The translations under genes were made by a program, and so were the position numbers. The notes beneath the pieces were generated by a model. That model saw nothing but the letters and a program-made list of their open reading frames with translations, made no database searches and had not been told where the DNA came from. Below are positions 34,063 through 45,200 of a DNA stretch of 64,000 nt, piece by piece (within the stretch, counting starts at the first letter, position 1; every line of letters begins with the position of its first letter). Source of the DNA: Micractinium sp. NFX-FRZ (Eukaryota; Chlorophyta; Trebouxiophyceae; Chlorellales; Chlorellaceae); contig JAPTJF010000105.1 of the NCBI GenBank assembly GCA_029339195.1, forward strand, positions 1 through 64,000, in the 5' to 3' direction.

Positions 34063-37000
34063 CCTGCTGGCTGCTGTGCATTGTTATTGCAGAGGAGCGG
34101 TGGCATCTCTTGTGACCCATCCGCAATGCAAGGGCTTGGGGCAAGCTGTTGCGAGGAGGAAAGGAGCCCTCACGCCGTTGCGGGCTTACGGGGCTGGGTG
34201 CTGCGCTGCTGGTGGCCGGGCGGCACAGCAGGAGGGCGGCAGCACCACACTGCAGGCGCAAGACGGCTGAGGCGCTGGCTGGCGTGGCTGGCAGGGACTG
34301 CAGGAAGGGCAGGCAGGGCTGCACACACAGCCCCCCGCCACGCCGCTCCACACGCAGGGCGAGCAGCGGACTCACAGTTTGCACCAACCAACACATGCAA
34401 ACACCGCAGTACCGTACGTTGCTTGGCTGCTGCTTGCCTGCCGGGCCTTGTGGCCTGCTACTGCGTGTACTTGTGTTGCGGTGTTTACAGGGGCGGTGAC
34501 ATGTGCACAGATGAAGATTTTCAGTCACTGCTGCCTGACGCTGCCTGACGGACGACGGGGCTTGGGTCTTCAAAATAGTGTGCGGCTGCTTGGTTGCAAA
34601 GCAGCTGCTCGGTTACAAAATAGTGGCTGGAACAGAGCCTGCAGTGCACAGGGCAGACAGGTTGGCGCTGCGGTCAGTGAGCCGCCTGGGGGACAAAACG
34701 CAGCGGCGCAAACTGCAAACGGAGAGGCGGCGCAGGCTGGGCGTGCGGGGGCTGGGTGGTGTGGTCAGAGTGGTGCATGATTCAGAGTATCACCATGGGA
34801 GGCATAACCATGCCCCCTCAGAACAGGTCTGTGGTGAATGATTCTCATCGCTCCACACCACCGAGCGCCCCGGTGCGCCGCAGACAGCAACAACAACCAA
34901 GACGGGCACAGCGCAGCGTGCATAGCGGGCCGTGCAGGCATGCACTCGTGCGTAGCCAGGAAGGCCAGCAGGCGCACCAGGAGAGGGAGGGGCACCCGGG
35001 CAGGTGTGCCGGGAGTTGCTTGTGCCACTGGGAGGAGGGCCGCAGCCTCCGGCTGAGCAGCACGTCGCCACGAACTGTAAGGGGTGGGTGGGGGTGGGGG
35101 GTTGTAAGGACGTCAGCGCGAGAGTAAGCCCCGTTGTGTTGGCTCACGAAACCGCTCAAGAGCGGCCCGCGGCCGGCCACATAACTGTGGTTATGGCGAG
35201 CTGCCCCGCCGCCAGACGCTGCCCAGAGGGCAGGGGCGGGCGGGGGTCCTGCCCTTTCGGGCTGGCACTTTCTGCCTGGTCGCCCGGGGACTTTCGCCCA
35301 GCAGCTTGGCAGGGGGAGGTGCGGGAAGCATGGGGGTGCTGAGGTGGCCCTTCGCGCTGCGTCCTTACCTAGGGGGACTTTGAGTGGGCGTGGAGGAAGC
35401 TGGAGAGTTGATGCTGCTGGACGCGTGCACCTGCATTGGGGGCAGTGAGCAGCGGAGTCACGTCAGTTGATGGCGAGGGCAGGGCGAGGGTAAAGCAAGG
35501 TGGTGTGATGCAGTGCAAGCACTGCTCGACAGCCCAGTACTGACCGGCAAGAGAGCCAGAACAGCGGGTGGCAGGAACGCACCCTGGCGGGCTAGCTATC
35601 TTCATGGCAGCATGACAAGGCAAGGGGGACGAAACAACTGCTCGACAGCCCAAAACTGACCGGCAAGAGAGCCAGAACAGTGGATGGCAGGAACGCACCC
35701 TGGCGGGCTAGCTGTCTTCATGGCAGACACAAAAAGAAAAGAAGCAGGCACGAAAGGCGGGGGAGCGGGGCGGCCGGCGGCCAAGCAAGCCATCAGATAG
35801 TGGTGCATGTAGAGTTTCCACACGAGTTGATTCGGTGGTTGGTTGGTATGGATGTGTTTTCATCGTGTGGCGACGGCCGCCGGGCCGCTGCTGCTGCGCA
35901 CCGGGGGTGCAGGCAGCAGCGCAAAAGGGGGGCAGGGGAAGAGGACAGTGCAGCGTGGTGCATGAGGCAGGCTAGCGAATCAACAACGCAAAAGGGAAGC
36001 AAGACGCTGTGGCCCTTCTGCCCACCTTGGAACGTCGCCGCCTGGCGTGAGGGTTCTGAAAAGGCCAGGACCAGGAAGGTGCAGGAGAAGGCTCAGGGTA
36101 GGCTGGGCCAACTGCAGAAGAGGGGAGCAGAGCAGCATGCGTCTGTGAGCTGCACTGCACGTTGCCGGACGCTGAGAGGGTGCAGGTGGGGTGGTGCAGG
36201 CGTGCGTGGTGCAGGGTGTGCGTGTGCCGCCAAGGATGGCAGCGGGGTGCATGGCGCGCGCAAGTGTGCTCTCAGTTCAGGTCTCCAAAAACTGTTTCAC
36301 CACAGCCGTGAGGCTCACTCGGTAGAACGAAAGTTTTTTTGTCACATCGTCGAGCACAGCGCGCGCAGCGCGGCACAGCGCCAGCAGGGCACACCCCAAG
36401 GGATGCATGTGGGTGGATGGATGCATTGGAGGGGCAGGTGGCGCGCAGGGCGCTGCCCCGTGCAGGCAGGGTGGCGTGCGCGGTGGCAGGCAGGCAGGCA
36501 GGGCGGCAGGCGGCGGCGGCAGGCGGGGCAGCGTGCAGGGTCATTTGGGCGTCAGGATATCGTGAATTTGCCATGCCCGAGTTTGGCGTCTCGGTTGCAA
36601 AGGTGTCCTTAAGATATTAATTTTTGATCATCAACCGCCAACCCATATGCAGCAAGCGCAGGCAGCGGCGGCCGGTGGCTGAAGGTCGGAAAGAACGCAG
36701 CGATGTTGTTGTCTCTTCAGGCAGGAAGCTCAGAAGTGTGTGATTGTAACATGGTTTCGTCACCCCTTCAGCCAGCCAGGCCAACTAGCCCGACAGGGCA
36801 GCAGAAAGAGGGGCTTTCACACAGGCTACACACACACAGGAGGCAAACAACTCACCAGGTGGGCGAACCCTGCGTAGGCGGCGGTCTCAAAAGCGACGCC
36901 AGGTCTTGGCGCAGTTTCGCCGTTGTCGCCCGCCCGCCGCCCTGCACAGCATCACCAGCAGTTGTGGCATGATGTCAGTGGCAGGCAGGAGGGGTGTGGG

Positions 37001-37920
37001 GTGGGGAGAGGTGTGTGTGCATGCAGTGGGGGATATCGCCCCGCTGCTTGACCAGCCATCAGAGGCGGTCCGGCCAGTTCAATAAACGGGGCGTTGTTCT
37101 CCTCGGGAGTTAACGGGGCGGTGTGTCTCCACTGACGGAGGAGAGCCGCACGGAGGATGGACCGAGTTGTGGGGCTAGTGGTGCATATGCATGCTGGCCC
37201 AAGGGTTAGCAGCGAGCAGGGCAGGCGTGTGCGGCGTGCAGGTGCGGTGTTGCGGCGGTGCGGCGACCCTCAGGATTGCTTGTTGTCCACCTTGGGGTTC
37301 AGTTCTCAAAGATTGATTGCCATCACCGGGCAGGGCACCGCCGCAGCAGAACACCACCCATAGAAGACCAGTCTCACCTGCGGGACGGCGGGCAGCTTGC
37401 GAGCTTGCGGAATAGCCTGGCGGAGCCACTCGGGCCCTCAAGAGGAGTTCAGCCCGACTTTCCAGGCCCGGGTCCCCATGCAGCCACTTCACTCGCCCAG
37501 GGCCCTCTGCAGCCCCATCTGGTGAGCCGACAGCTCGATCGGAGGCCCACTTGCCGGATCGGAGGTCTGAAGCTCTTGGGTGAGCACCCCCGCTGCCCTC
37601 AACTTCTCTGCGCTCGCTTCTCTGCGCCTCTGTTTTGCGCAGCCTGCTTCGTTGCACCCAGATGTGCTTGTCGCAGGGCCCAGTGACTGCCGGAGCGCCG
37701 TCCTCACCTCCGCCTGCTGCCCTGCCCGCCGCCACCCGCGCCGCTCGGCCCCGCCACTGTGCTCCCTTCCTGCTGCCCCATTCGAGCTGCCCGCGACGTT
37801 TCACCATCCACCAGTGCAACTGCGGCAATTGGTTCACTTCATATAGCCTGCTGTGCTCCCCACGCTGCCTGCAGCGAGCGCCGAAGAACGCAGGCAGGCA
37901 GGCAGGCAGGCAGAGCAGCC
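34063..37920. other. 3.9-kb unresolved region
   Basis: No confident gene. The left part should hold the 3' UTR of the unknown plus-strand gene; TGTAA at 35076-35080 is a possible distal signal. The region includes a 90-bp direct repeat (35521/35637). On the minus strand some blocks look exon-like, with acceptors, donors and protein-like composition: 37707-37493 (EKLRAAGVLTQELQTSDP), about 37437-37378, about 36956-36860 (DNGETAPRPGVAFETAAYAG), about 36607-36500, and about 36117-36021. The first three can be joined in phase. I recognise no family and cannot find a start or stop, so no gene is called. Confidence 0.35.
35521..35726. repeat. Direct repeat, two 90-bp copies
   Basis: Copies at 35521-35610 and 35637-35726 match at 85 of 90 positions, with 26 bases between them. 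Both begin actgctcgacagccca and end cttcatggcag. In the one frame that looks protein-like, all differences change amino acids, which argues against selection on a protein. Confidence 0.85.
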
Positions 37921-39137
37921 ATGGCGGCGGCGCCCCAAGCAGCGGGTCGGCAGGTGCTGGGTGCCCTGGGCCGCGTCGCCCCCTCCCAGGCCTCCATGAA
38001 GCACCAGGCAGCCAAGGACTTTTTCGTGGAGGTGCGCACACGCCTGCCTGCCTGGGTTTGGCAGGCTGGCTGGCAGCCAAACTCCTGCCTTTGCACCGTG
38101 CAGTGCCGCTCAGTCAGCCGAGGGGTTAAGGACTGCAAGAGGGGGCAGGCCATTTCGTTTCCGTCGTGTGTGTCCTTCTTCACACAACGCAAGCAGCATG
38201 ATTCCCGGCAGCGTGTGGCCGGCCGGCCTGCCGTGCCGCGCGTCGCCGGCGCACGCACACCTCATGCCATGACGCCTTACCGTGCGCGTGCCCCCGCCCC
38301 CGCGCGCCCCCGCCCCCCTGCAGGTCTGCCGCTGCCTGCCGTGGGTGCTGAAGAACTACCACCTGGAAGAGCTGACGACGGTGCAGGAGCTGCGGCGCAA
38401 CGTGGCCTCCCTGTTCCGCAAGTACCAGGACGTGGCCACCCCCGAGGTCGTGGACCTGCTGGTGTACAAGGGGCGGGAGGAACTGGAGGTGAGGGAATGG
38501 GGGGGAGGGGGAGATAGAGTGTTGTCTGGGAGACTGAGGTCGTGGACCTGCTGGTGTACAAGGGGCGGGAGGAGCTGGAGGTGAGAAGGGGGTGTATGAG
38601 GGGCGTGGGGAGCTGGAGGTGAGGGGCGGGAGGAGCTGGAGGTGAGAAGGGGGTGTATGAGGGGCGTGGGGAGCTGGAGGTGAGGGGCGAGGGCTTCTGG
38701 TGGGCCTGCTGGTGTACAAGGGGTTGGGCCTGCTGGTGTACAAGGGGCGGGAGGAGCTGGAGGTGAGGGGACGGGGGGGAGGGAGGGCGGGGTGGAAGGT
38801 GCCGCGCAAGGGGTGGGTTGAGGACGCAGGATGAGTCACACCGCAGTGCACCCACAGACAGGCCCTGCTCGATGCCGCTGCCTGCACTCTGCCTCTCACC
38901 GGCCTGCCTGCCTTTCTTCTCCTTTCTGCCTGCTCTCTCTCCCCAACCTCCCTGCCTTTCACCTGCCTCTGCCTGCCCTCCTCCTTCTCCCCCCACCCCC
39001 GCCCGCAGATGATCCTGATGCAGCACAAGCAGCGGCACCACGTGATCACCCAGTACGTGCACAACCCCGCCAAGGACCGCATGCAGAGGCCCCCCACCAT
39101 GAGCCCCTTCCTGGAGGCATTCTACAAGAGCAACTAA
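37921..39137 (+). CDS. NDUFA6: NADH:ubiquinone oxidoreductase subunit NDUFA6 (B14), LYR family
   Basis: Accessory subunit of mitochondrial complex I, on the matrix side near the peripheral-arm joint, where B14 binds the mitochondrial acyl carrier protein. Three phase-0 exons, 37921-38031, 38324-38488 and 39009-39137, give 134 aa, the usual length. The LYR-like N-terminal helix holds ASMKHQAAKDFFVEVCRCLP; the central helices contain TVQELRRNVASLFRK and PEVVDLLVYKGREELE; the C-terminus has the diagnostic MQHKQRHHVITQY. The Leu-Tyr-Arg triplet itself is replaced, as in some plant homologues. The ATG lies directly after a (GGCA)n run. A TGTAA polyadenylation signal is 120 bases past the stop. Intron 2 contains repeated copies of the end of exon 2. 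Confidence 0.93.
38536..38790 (+). repeat. Tandem copies of the exon 2 end and its donor in NDUFA6 intron 2
   Basis: Bases 38536-38580 repeat exon-2 bases 38444-38488 at 44 of 45 positions, including the following gtgag donor. Further truncated copies of ggggagctggaggtgag and ctggtgtacaaggggcgg continue to about 38775, giving about five extra donor-like sites downstream of the real one. Confidence 0.85.
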
Positions 39138-40092
39138 CTGAGCAGCTCAGCCGCTGAGCCGAGCTGGCACCCGCGCCCGACACCTCAGCGCCATGCCCAA
39201 CGCAGCCGGGCCTGCAAGAGGTCCCCTTTCACAGTGTCACACTTTTTGAGGCGTCCTGTAAGGGGGCACAGGCTCGTTCTCTTGACAAGGTCGTGTGTGC
39301 GTTGCTCTTAGCCGTGCTCCTAGCTGGCGCCAGCCGACCCCCCTCCCCTCCTTGCTGCTGCACCCTTGCTTCCAGTCCTGCTGCTTCCGTTGCCTCGCCT
39401 CCCCGCTCCCCCTGCTGCACCACTCCCCTTCCCCCGGATCAGACCTTGCACCTCGCTGCCTGAGGCAGCCCTGCACCGTCCTGCGCCCGCTGTACACCAA
39501 CCCCTCAACAATCGCTGTGGCTGTAAACACAAACCGTTGTCTCCCTTTGTCTGCTTGCGCCTGGATGCTGCTAGGCACATCGGTGCCCCAGATGATTCAA
39601 GGTCAACAGGTTTCTGCAGCGCTGGGCGGGCAGAGACCGAGCAGAGCGGAGCGGGCAGAATGCAGCAGCGGGAGCGGGAGGGACAGCGCAGCAAGCAAGG
39701 CGGGGGAAGCAAGCGAAAAGCATGGAAGGCAACGCGGACAAGCAACTGGGGAGGGGCAGGGGGAGGATACATTTGAACGCATGAATTCAGGGCAGTGCTG
39801 GGGAGAAGGAGGACGGGAGGGGGAGGGAAAACTGGGTGGGAGGAGTCAACAGGAGCAGGGGCAGCGACACAGCACAGGAGAACAGAGGAGCTGCCAGGCT
39901 GGCACGGCCTCTGCCCAGAGCGCTGCCAGGCCTGTAGGAAACAACGGCACGGCACAGCCGCCTAACGGCATGCACCCGAGGCAGAGCGTCGCCGTGTGCG
40001 CCGCTGCGGCAACATTGCCATGCCGTGACAAGACGGCAGCAGGCAGGCAGGCAGGCAGGCCGCGAGTGCTGCCCAGGAGGAGGAGGAGGGGG
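39138..40092. other. Convergent 3' region
   Basis: Between the stops of NDUFA6 (+) and ZNHIT1 (-). No gene is supported; it should hold both 3' UTRs. Confidence 0.45.
39257..39261 (+). terminator. TGTAA polyadenylation signal of NDUFA6
   Basis: TGTAA is the usual polyadenylation signal in green algae. This copy lies 120 bases after the NDUFA6 stop codon, a reasonable distance. Confidence 0.5.
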
Positions 40093-41721
40093 TCACGCCA
40101 TGAACTTGAGGCACCGCGTCTCCGTGTGCACGGCGTGGCAGCGTCGCGAGCAGTAGCGCGACCCGCAGCGCGTGCACGTGTATGTCGACATGTCGCCGCA
40201 CACGGAGCAGAACTTGCGGGTGGCCGAGGTGGCCGGCGGGCCCACGGCGGCGGTCAGGTAGCTGGGCACCCCCTCCGGCAGCCGCTCCAGCTCAGCCTCC
40301 TCCACATAGTCCCTGCGGGGGGGAAGGGGGCGGGGAAGAAGGGAAGGGTGGGGGTGCTATGTGTGAGTGGTGGCTAGCAGGCGGTCAGCGGAGGGCAAGT
40401 AGAGAAGTAAGCAGCAGCTGGTGTGGTTCCGTGGCACTCAGATGGCTGTTCATAATTATATGGCTGTTCGTAACACGCCTCTGAACACGAAGTAGCAACA
40501 TGTGAAAAGAACACGACGCACACCTGAACACTTTGGGCCCCTTTGTCTTCTCGGCTATCATCCCGCGCGTCTTCCGCATGCCGCCGCCCACCTTGACCTT
40601 CTTCCGCTTCCGCCCGCTGGAGGGCCCCCCTTCAGGGTCTGCGGCCGAGCAGGAGAGGCGGGAGGCGTGGCGGGGGGAGCAGAGAGTGCATAGCTTGTTA
40701 GACAAGGGGTAGCCGGGTGGGGCAGCTTCCACCCGTGCGTGCCAGCAGGGGCGCGGGAGGACAGGGGCAGGGAGGAAAGAGCCGCCCGCTTGCCTTACAA
40801 GCCCGCCTGCATTCCCTATGGCGCGCCCCACACAGCAGGCCGGCACGTAAAGAGCAGCAGCAGCAGTAGGGCAAACCACGAGCCGTCTTTCCATCCCAGG
40901 GGCATAGGACACTCAGTTGCCATGAGGCTGCGTAGCTACTCTGAACCAGCAAGCTCTCAGCCCATCTCAAAGTACAGTTACATCTACCTTGAGCCCACTT
41001 CTGCCTGAGGGCAGATCGCGCTCTTCAATAGCGACCCGCCCTGGCTGCCAGTACTGAGGAGGCACCCGTCAGTCGGGCAACAACAAGGGCAACTCCACCC
41101 GCGCCTCACCTTCGTCCGAGGGCAGCTCAAACTCCTCGTCATCCGATCCCGCCGCAAAGTCGTCCTCCTTGTGGTTGTCCTCCTCCAGCGCCGCCAGGCG
41201 GGCCTGTATGACCTGCAGCGGCACAGCAGGCAGCACAGCAGGGCAAGAGGGCAGGTCGGCAGTTGAGCAACGGAGAGGAGCGCGAGCAGGAGCCAGGGCA
41301 GCAGTTGTTGCAAGTCAAGAGGAAACAAAGGGGAGCGTCAGGGGAATGTGGTTGAGCGCCCTCCTCCCAGCACAGTCAGACGGCCTGATTATGACCTGCC
41401 CAGCGCAGGCAGGCAGGGTTCAAGGGGGCAGAGGAGAGGGCGGGGAGGTGTGGAGCGAGCAGCGGAAAGGGGCGGGGCGGCAGGAGCAGTGGCAGTGGCG
41501 GGGGAGCAGGCTTAGCGAGAGGCAGTCCAACCTGTGTGTGTACAGGTCGCCTCTGATACAACCCTACGTGAGGAACAGATGCAACTGTCACAGTCAACGG
41601 CGGGCAGGCTGCTTCTGTGCAGGGCAGGCGGGCGGACGCTCACCCGCCGCCGGTCTGCCTCGTCCACCACCGCCATCCGCTCCGACACCTTGCGGTTGCG
41701 CGTTTGCCGTTTGTCCGCCAT
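40093..41721 (-). CDS. SWC6: ZNHIT1/SWC6 (VPS71) zf-HIT subunit of the SWR1 chromatin remodeller
   Basis: Nuclear protein; its family is part of the SWR1/SRCAP complex that loads histone H2A.Z. Four exons on the minus strand, 41721-41644, 41212-41110, 40638-40524 and 40312-40093, give 171 aa, matching family length. The N-terminus is basic (MADKRQTRNRKVSERM), then an acidic middle (DDEEFELPSDE), a Lys/Arg-rich nuclear signal (SGRKRKKVKVGGGMRK), the conserved VEEAELERLPEGVPSYLTAA, and a complete HIT zinc finger: KFCSVCGDMSTYTCTRCGS followed by RYCSRRCHAVHTETRC, with all Cys/His ligands in place, ending KFMA. All introns are GT-AG. It shares a 570-bp divergent intergenic region with the LUC7 gene. 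Confidence 0.92.
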
Positions 41722-42291
41722 GGCTCCCCGTCACACTTTGCCTGCCGCCGGCAGCTGGGGAGGCCTCCAGGCCTCTGGCTGTATCGCGGCCGCGAGCTCA
41801 GGGGCGCCGGCTCGCCTACTCTGTGCCAATCATGCAGCAAGGCTTTCGGGCTGTCCAGCTGAATGCGCAGGCGGTCCGTCCTTCCTTCATTTCTCCTGCT
41901 GCGCTTCGTGCGGCGCGCCAACGGGGCAGGGAACGCAAAGTGTTTGCAGGGCTACCTCTCGCCTGATCACTCCGGCTGCACTGTCCAAAAGCCTGCCGGC
42001 TGCCCACACAACCCTCTCGAGAGGGCGGCCATCTGCACGGCGCTGCCACTCGCTGTGCAGCAAGGCGGGGCAGGATGGAGGACATCCGGGCCACCCTGGA
42101 TGGTTAGCCGAGCCAGCGGGGTGCCCCGTCCAGGCAGTGCTGAGGCGCCGGTGCCGCCAATGTTGCCGGCGGGGCGGTGCCAGCGGCGGCGGCAGCAGGG
42201 CTGGCCTCCTCCCCGCTGTTTGTTATGTAAAGCCAGGCCTTATCTCTGCTGAGGCAAGGAATGCTGAATGAATTCCTTGCTCCCTCCTCCA
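41722..42291. promoter_or_regulatory. Divergent promoter region of ZNHIT1 and LUC7 genes
   Basis: The 570 bases between the two start codons must contain both promoters. Both products are nuclear (chromatin and splicing), so co-expression is plausible but unproven. Nothing else is recognisable. Confidence 0.4.
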
Positions 42292-45200
42292 ATGGCTGCA
42301 GCCCTGATGGGCGCTGACCGCAACGTGCCGCTGGACGAGCGCGACAAGCACAGGTGGGCACAGGGTGCTAGGGCCTCTGCTCGTTACAGAAGCTGTGGCT
42401 CTGCCATGTTGACCCTAGGCTGTTGATTCAAAAAGGGGGCGCATAGTTGTGTTATTTGGTGCTTTGCAGGAGCGGAGCGATGGGTGTCTGCTGCCGCTGC
42501 ACTCCGCACATGCCTACCCTCGTGCCTCCCCGCCCAACCCTCCCCTTCTTGGCTCCGCCACTCCTTGCGCCCGTCTGCCCGCACCGGCAGGAAGGAGGGA
42601 GCGCAAGTTTAGCGACGGAAAAGTGCTCCACCCTCTCCGCATTTGCAACGTGCCACTTTGGTCTTTCCTGCCTCCTTGGCCAACTATTTTGCACTCGTCA
42701 CCTCTAGGATTGGATGCAGGAGCAAGCGCTGGGTGGGAGACAGGCAGGCGCCTTGCCCTCCCCACCTGCACCTTGACGCGCTCTGTCCCACCACGCCTCC
42801 CTGGTCGCAGGAAGGAGCGCAAGTTCAGCGACGAGGAGGTGTGCAAGTACTACATCTGCGGCTTCTGCCCCTACGAGGAGTTCCGGCGCACCAAGAACGA
42901 CTGCGGCGACTGCCCCTGCGTGCACGACGACGGGTGCAGGGCGCAGTGGGAGGCGCTGGACGAGCGGGCCAAGGAGCGCTACGGGTGAGGCCCGCTTCTG
43001 CCACCCGTTCCACCGCATTTCTGTTCGTTTGTGTTTGTTGGCACTTGACAACAGCAGTGGGAGGCGCTGTGCACACGCTGCAAGAGCACGGGCGCAGGTG
43101 AGGGCGGCTCCCTGTGCCGGTACTTGGTGTGCCCATCTGGTCCCTTAGTGTGGCCCCCTGTGTGCCTAAACCATCGGTTCAAATCCCCGTCGTGGCTTGT
43201 TTCATTACACGTCCTGCGCCTGCACCCAAAACAACAAGGCCCACCCGCTCAGCGGTCCGCTCCGCCTGCTGTTCAACCCTTGCAATCTGAACCCAATCTC
43301 ATTTCCCATCTGCGTCCCCTGTCTTCAAACCCATGCGCAGCTATGAGGCCGACCTGCTCAAGTGGTTTGACCGCCTGCTCATCGACCTGCGCAAGCGCAT
43401 CGACGCCAACAGCCGGCGCCTGTCCAGCAGCGACGCGCCGGTGGTGAGCTGCTGGCGCGGGAACGGGAGGTTGCTAGGCGTGGCTCGCGGGGAGGGGGCA
43501 TCAAAGTGGGGCCTGCCCCAGCAGCGGTGCGCCGCGGGTGTACCCACTTTTTGTGGAGGGCCAGCAGCGGCTGGGCGCCACGGCCCGGCACGTCGCATGA
43601 ACGCCACAACTTGCCTGCCGTCACTTCGTGTTGGTTGCCCTGCAGACCCTTGTGGAGGCTCAGCAGCAGCTGGACAGTACGGCTGGCGAGTGCATCAACC
43701 TCGCCACCTTCCTGCCGCTCGCTCCTTCCTCTCTGCAGATCCTTGTGGAGGACCAGCAGCGGCTGGACAACATGGGGCAGCAGGTCAACGAGCTGCTGGC
43801 ACGGGCAGCGGTGAGTGCTGCATGGGTGCCCTCGCTTGCCGCCTTCCCTCCGCTCGCCCTGCCTGTGTTCCTCTGCTGCCTGCCGCCTGGCCCATCCCTG
43901 GCCATGGCATGGCACAGGAGCTCAGCAAGCTGCCGGCGCGTGCACCTGGCGGTGGGTGTTGCGTCAGCTTTGCTTCCATACCTCCCGTGTGTTCCTCCTG
44001 GGTGGTTGGCGTGCGTGCACGCGGGCGGCCGACCCCCTACTGCATCTAGCGGTCGGCCACACAATGGGCAGTGCCCGGGAGACACGGCAGCTGGGCACAT
44101 CAAGGGGACGTAGTCTCGCCCCTGCCGCTTCCCTGCAGTTCACAGGTGCTGGGGAATTGGGGCCACGCGTCCCACCTCACCCGTAACCCCACCCGTCTGC
44201 CCTCCCCCCTCCCCCCCTGTGTGTGTTTATTGTCCCCTGCAGCTGCTGGGCGAGCAGGGCGACATTGACGGGTCGCAGGCGGCGGCCACGGAGGCTGAGC
44301 GCCTCAAGGCGGCGCGCATCGCGTTTGAGCAGGGGGCGCAGGCGCGGGCGAGCAGCAGGCTAGGCAAGAACCTGAACCAGCAGGCGAGCGGGGGGCGGGA
44401 GGAGGAGGGGACAAGGGGGTGGGGAGGGGTCATGCTTTTATAGCCGTGGGAGCAGTTGCGGCCTTGTGAAGGCCACCTGCTTGTTTCAACTCAACAGCTG
44501 CCACTCCCGCCGCTGCTGGCGCCACAGTGACCCCCCTGCTGCTGCCGTGCTGGCACCGCCCCTCCACGCAGCAGGTGTGCCCGGTCAGCAGCGCCCTCTG
44601 GAACCAATGCCCCTCTACTTTGTGAATAGCCGCCATAGTGACCCCCCTGCCCCTGCCCTGCTGGCACCAACCCTCCACGTGGGCGCGCTGCAGGTGTGCC
44701 AGATCAGCGGCCTGATCATTAACAACGAGGAGAGCCGGCTGCAGGACCACTACGCGGGGCGCAACTACAAGTGAGCCCTGGTGCGGTCGGTGCGAAGGGG
44801 TTTGATGGACGAAAGTTTTAGAAGCATGTTGCACATTGTGTGTTGCGGCGAGTCGTTGGTGGATGTTGCGTGGTACAACCATGCAGGCGAACGCGCACCT
44901 GGGCTGGTGCGGCTGCCAGCCGCCACGCGGCCAGCACACAATTTGCCTGCCCTGCCTGCCCATGTCCTCCGCCCTGAGCGACTCAGAAAGTGCAACAGCA
45001 CTTCATGGCTCGTGTGTGTGCCCGACTTGGGGTGCTCCGCTCACAAGCTGCGGCACACAGACGCACGACATGCGCGCCAAGCGGCTGGAGGCACACATTG
45101 ATCGACATTCTAACTGGAATGCTAATCTCCATGCCCATCTCCATGCTTTTCCCTCCGTGCTCTCTTTCCTCTGATCTGCACAGTGGAAGAAGATGCACGA

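Noticed and set aside
37175..38080. 301-codon minus-strand frame antisense to the NDUFA6 start
   Set aside because: Partly the mirror of NDUFA6 exon 1 and its upstream region in GC-rich DNA; low-complexity translation, no splice or family support.
40385..40912. Minus-strand frame extending ZNHIT1 exon 3 in both directions
   Set aside because: The intron interpretation restores the conserved KTKGPKVF to RDYVEEAELERL join; read-through adds unrelated sequence.
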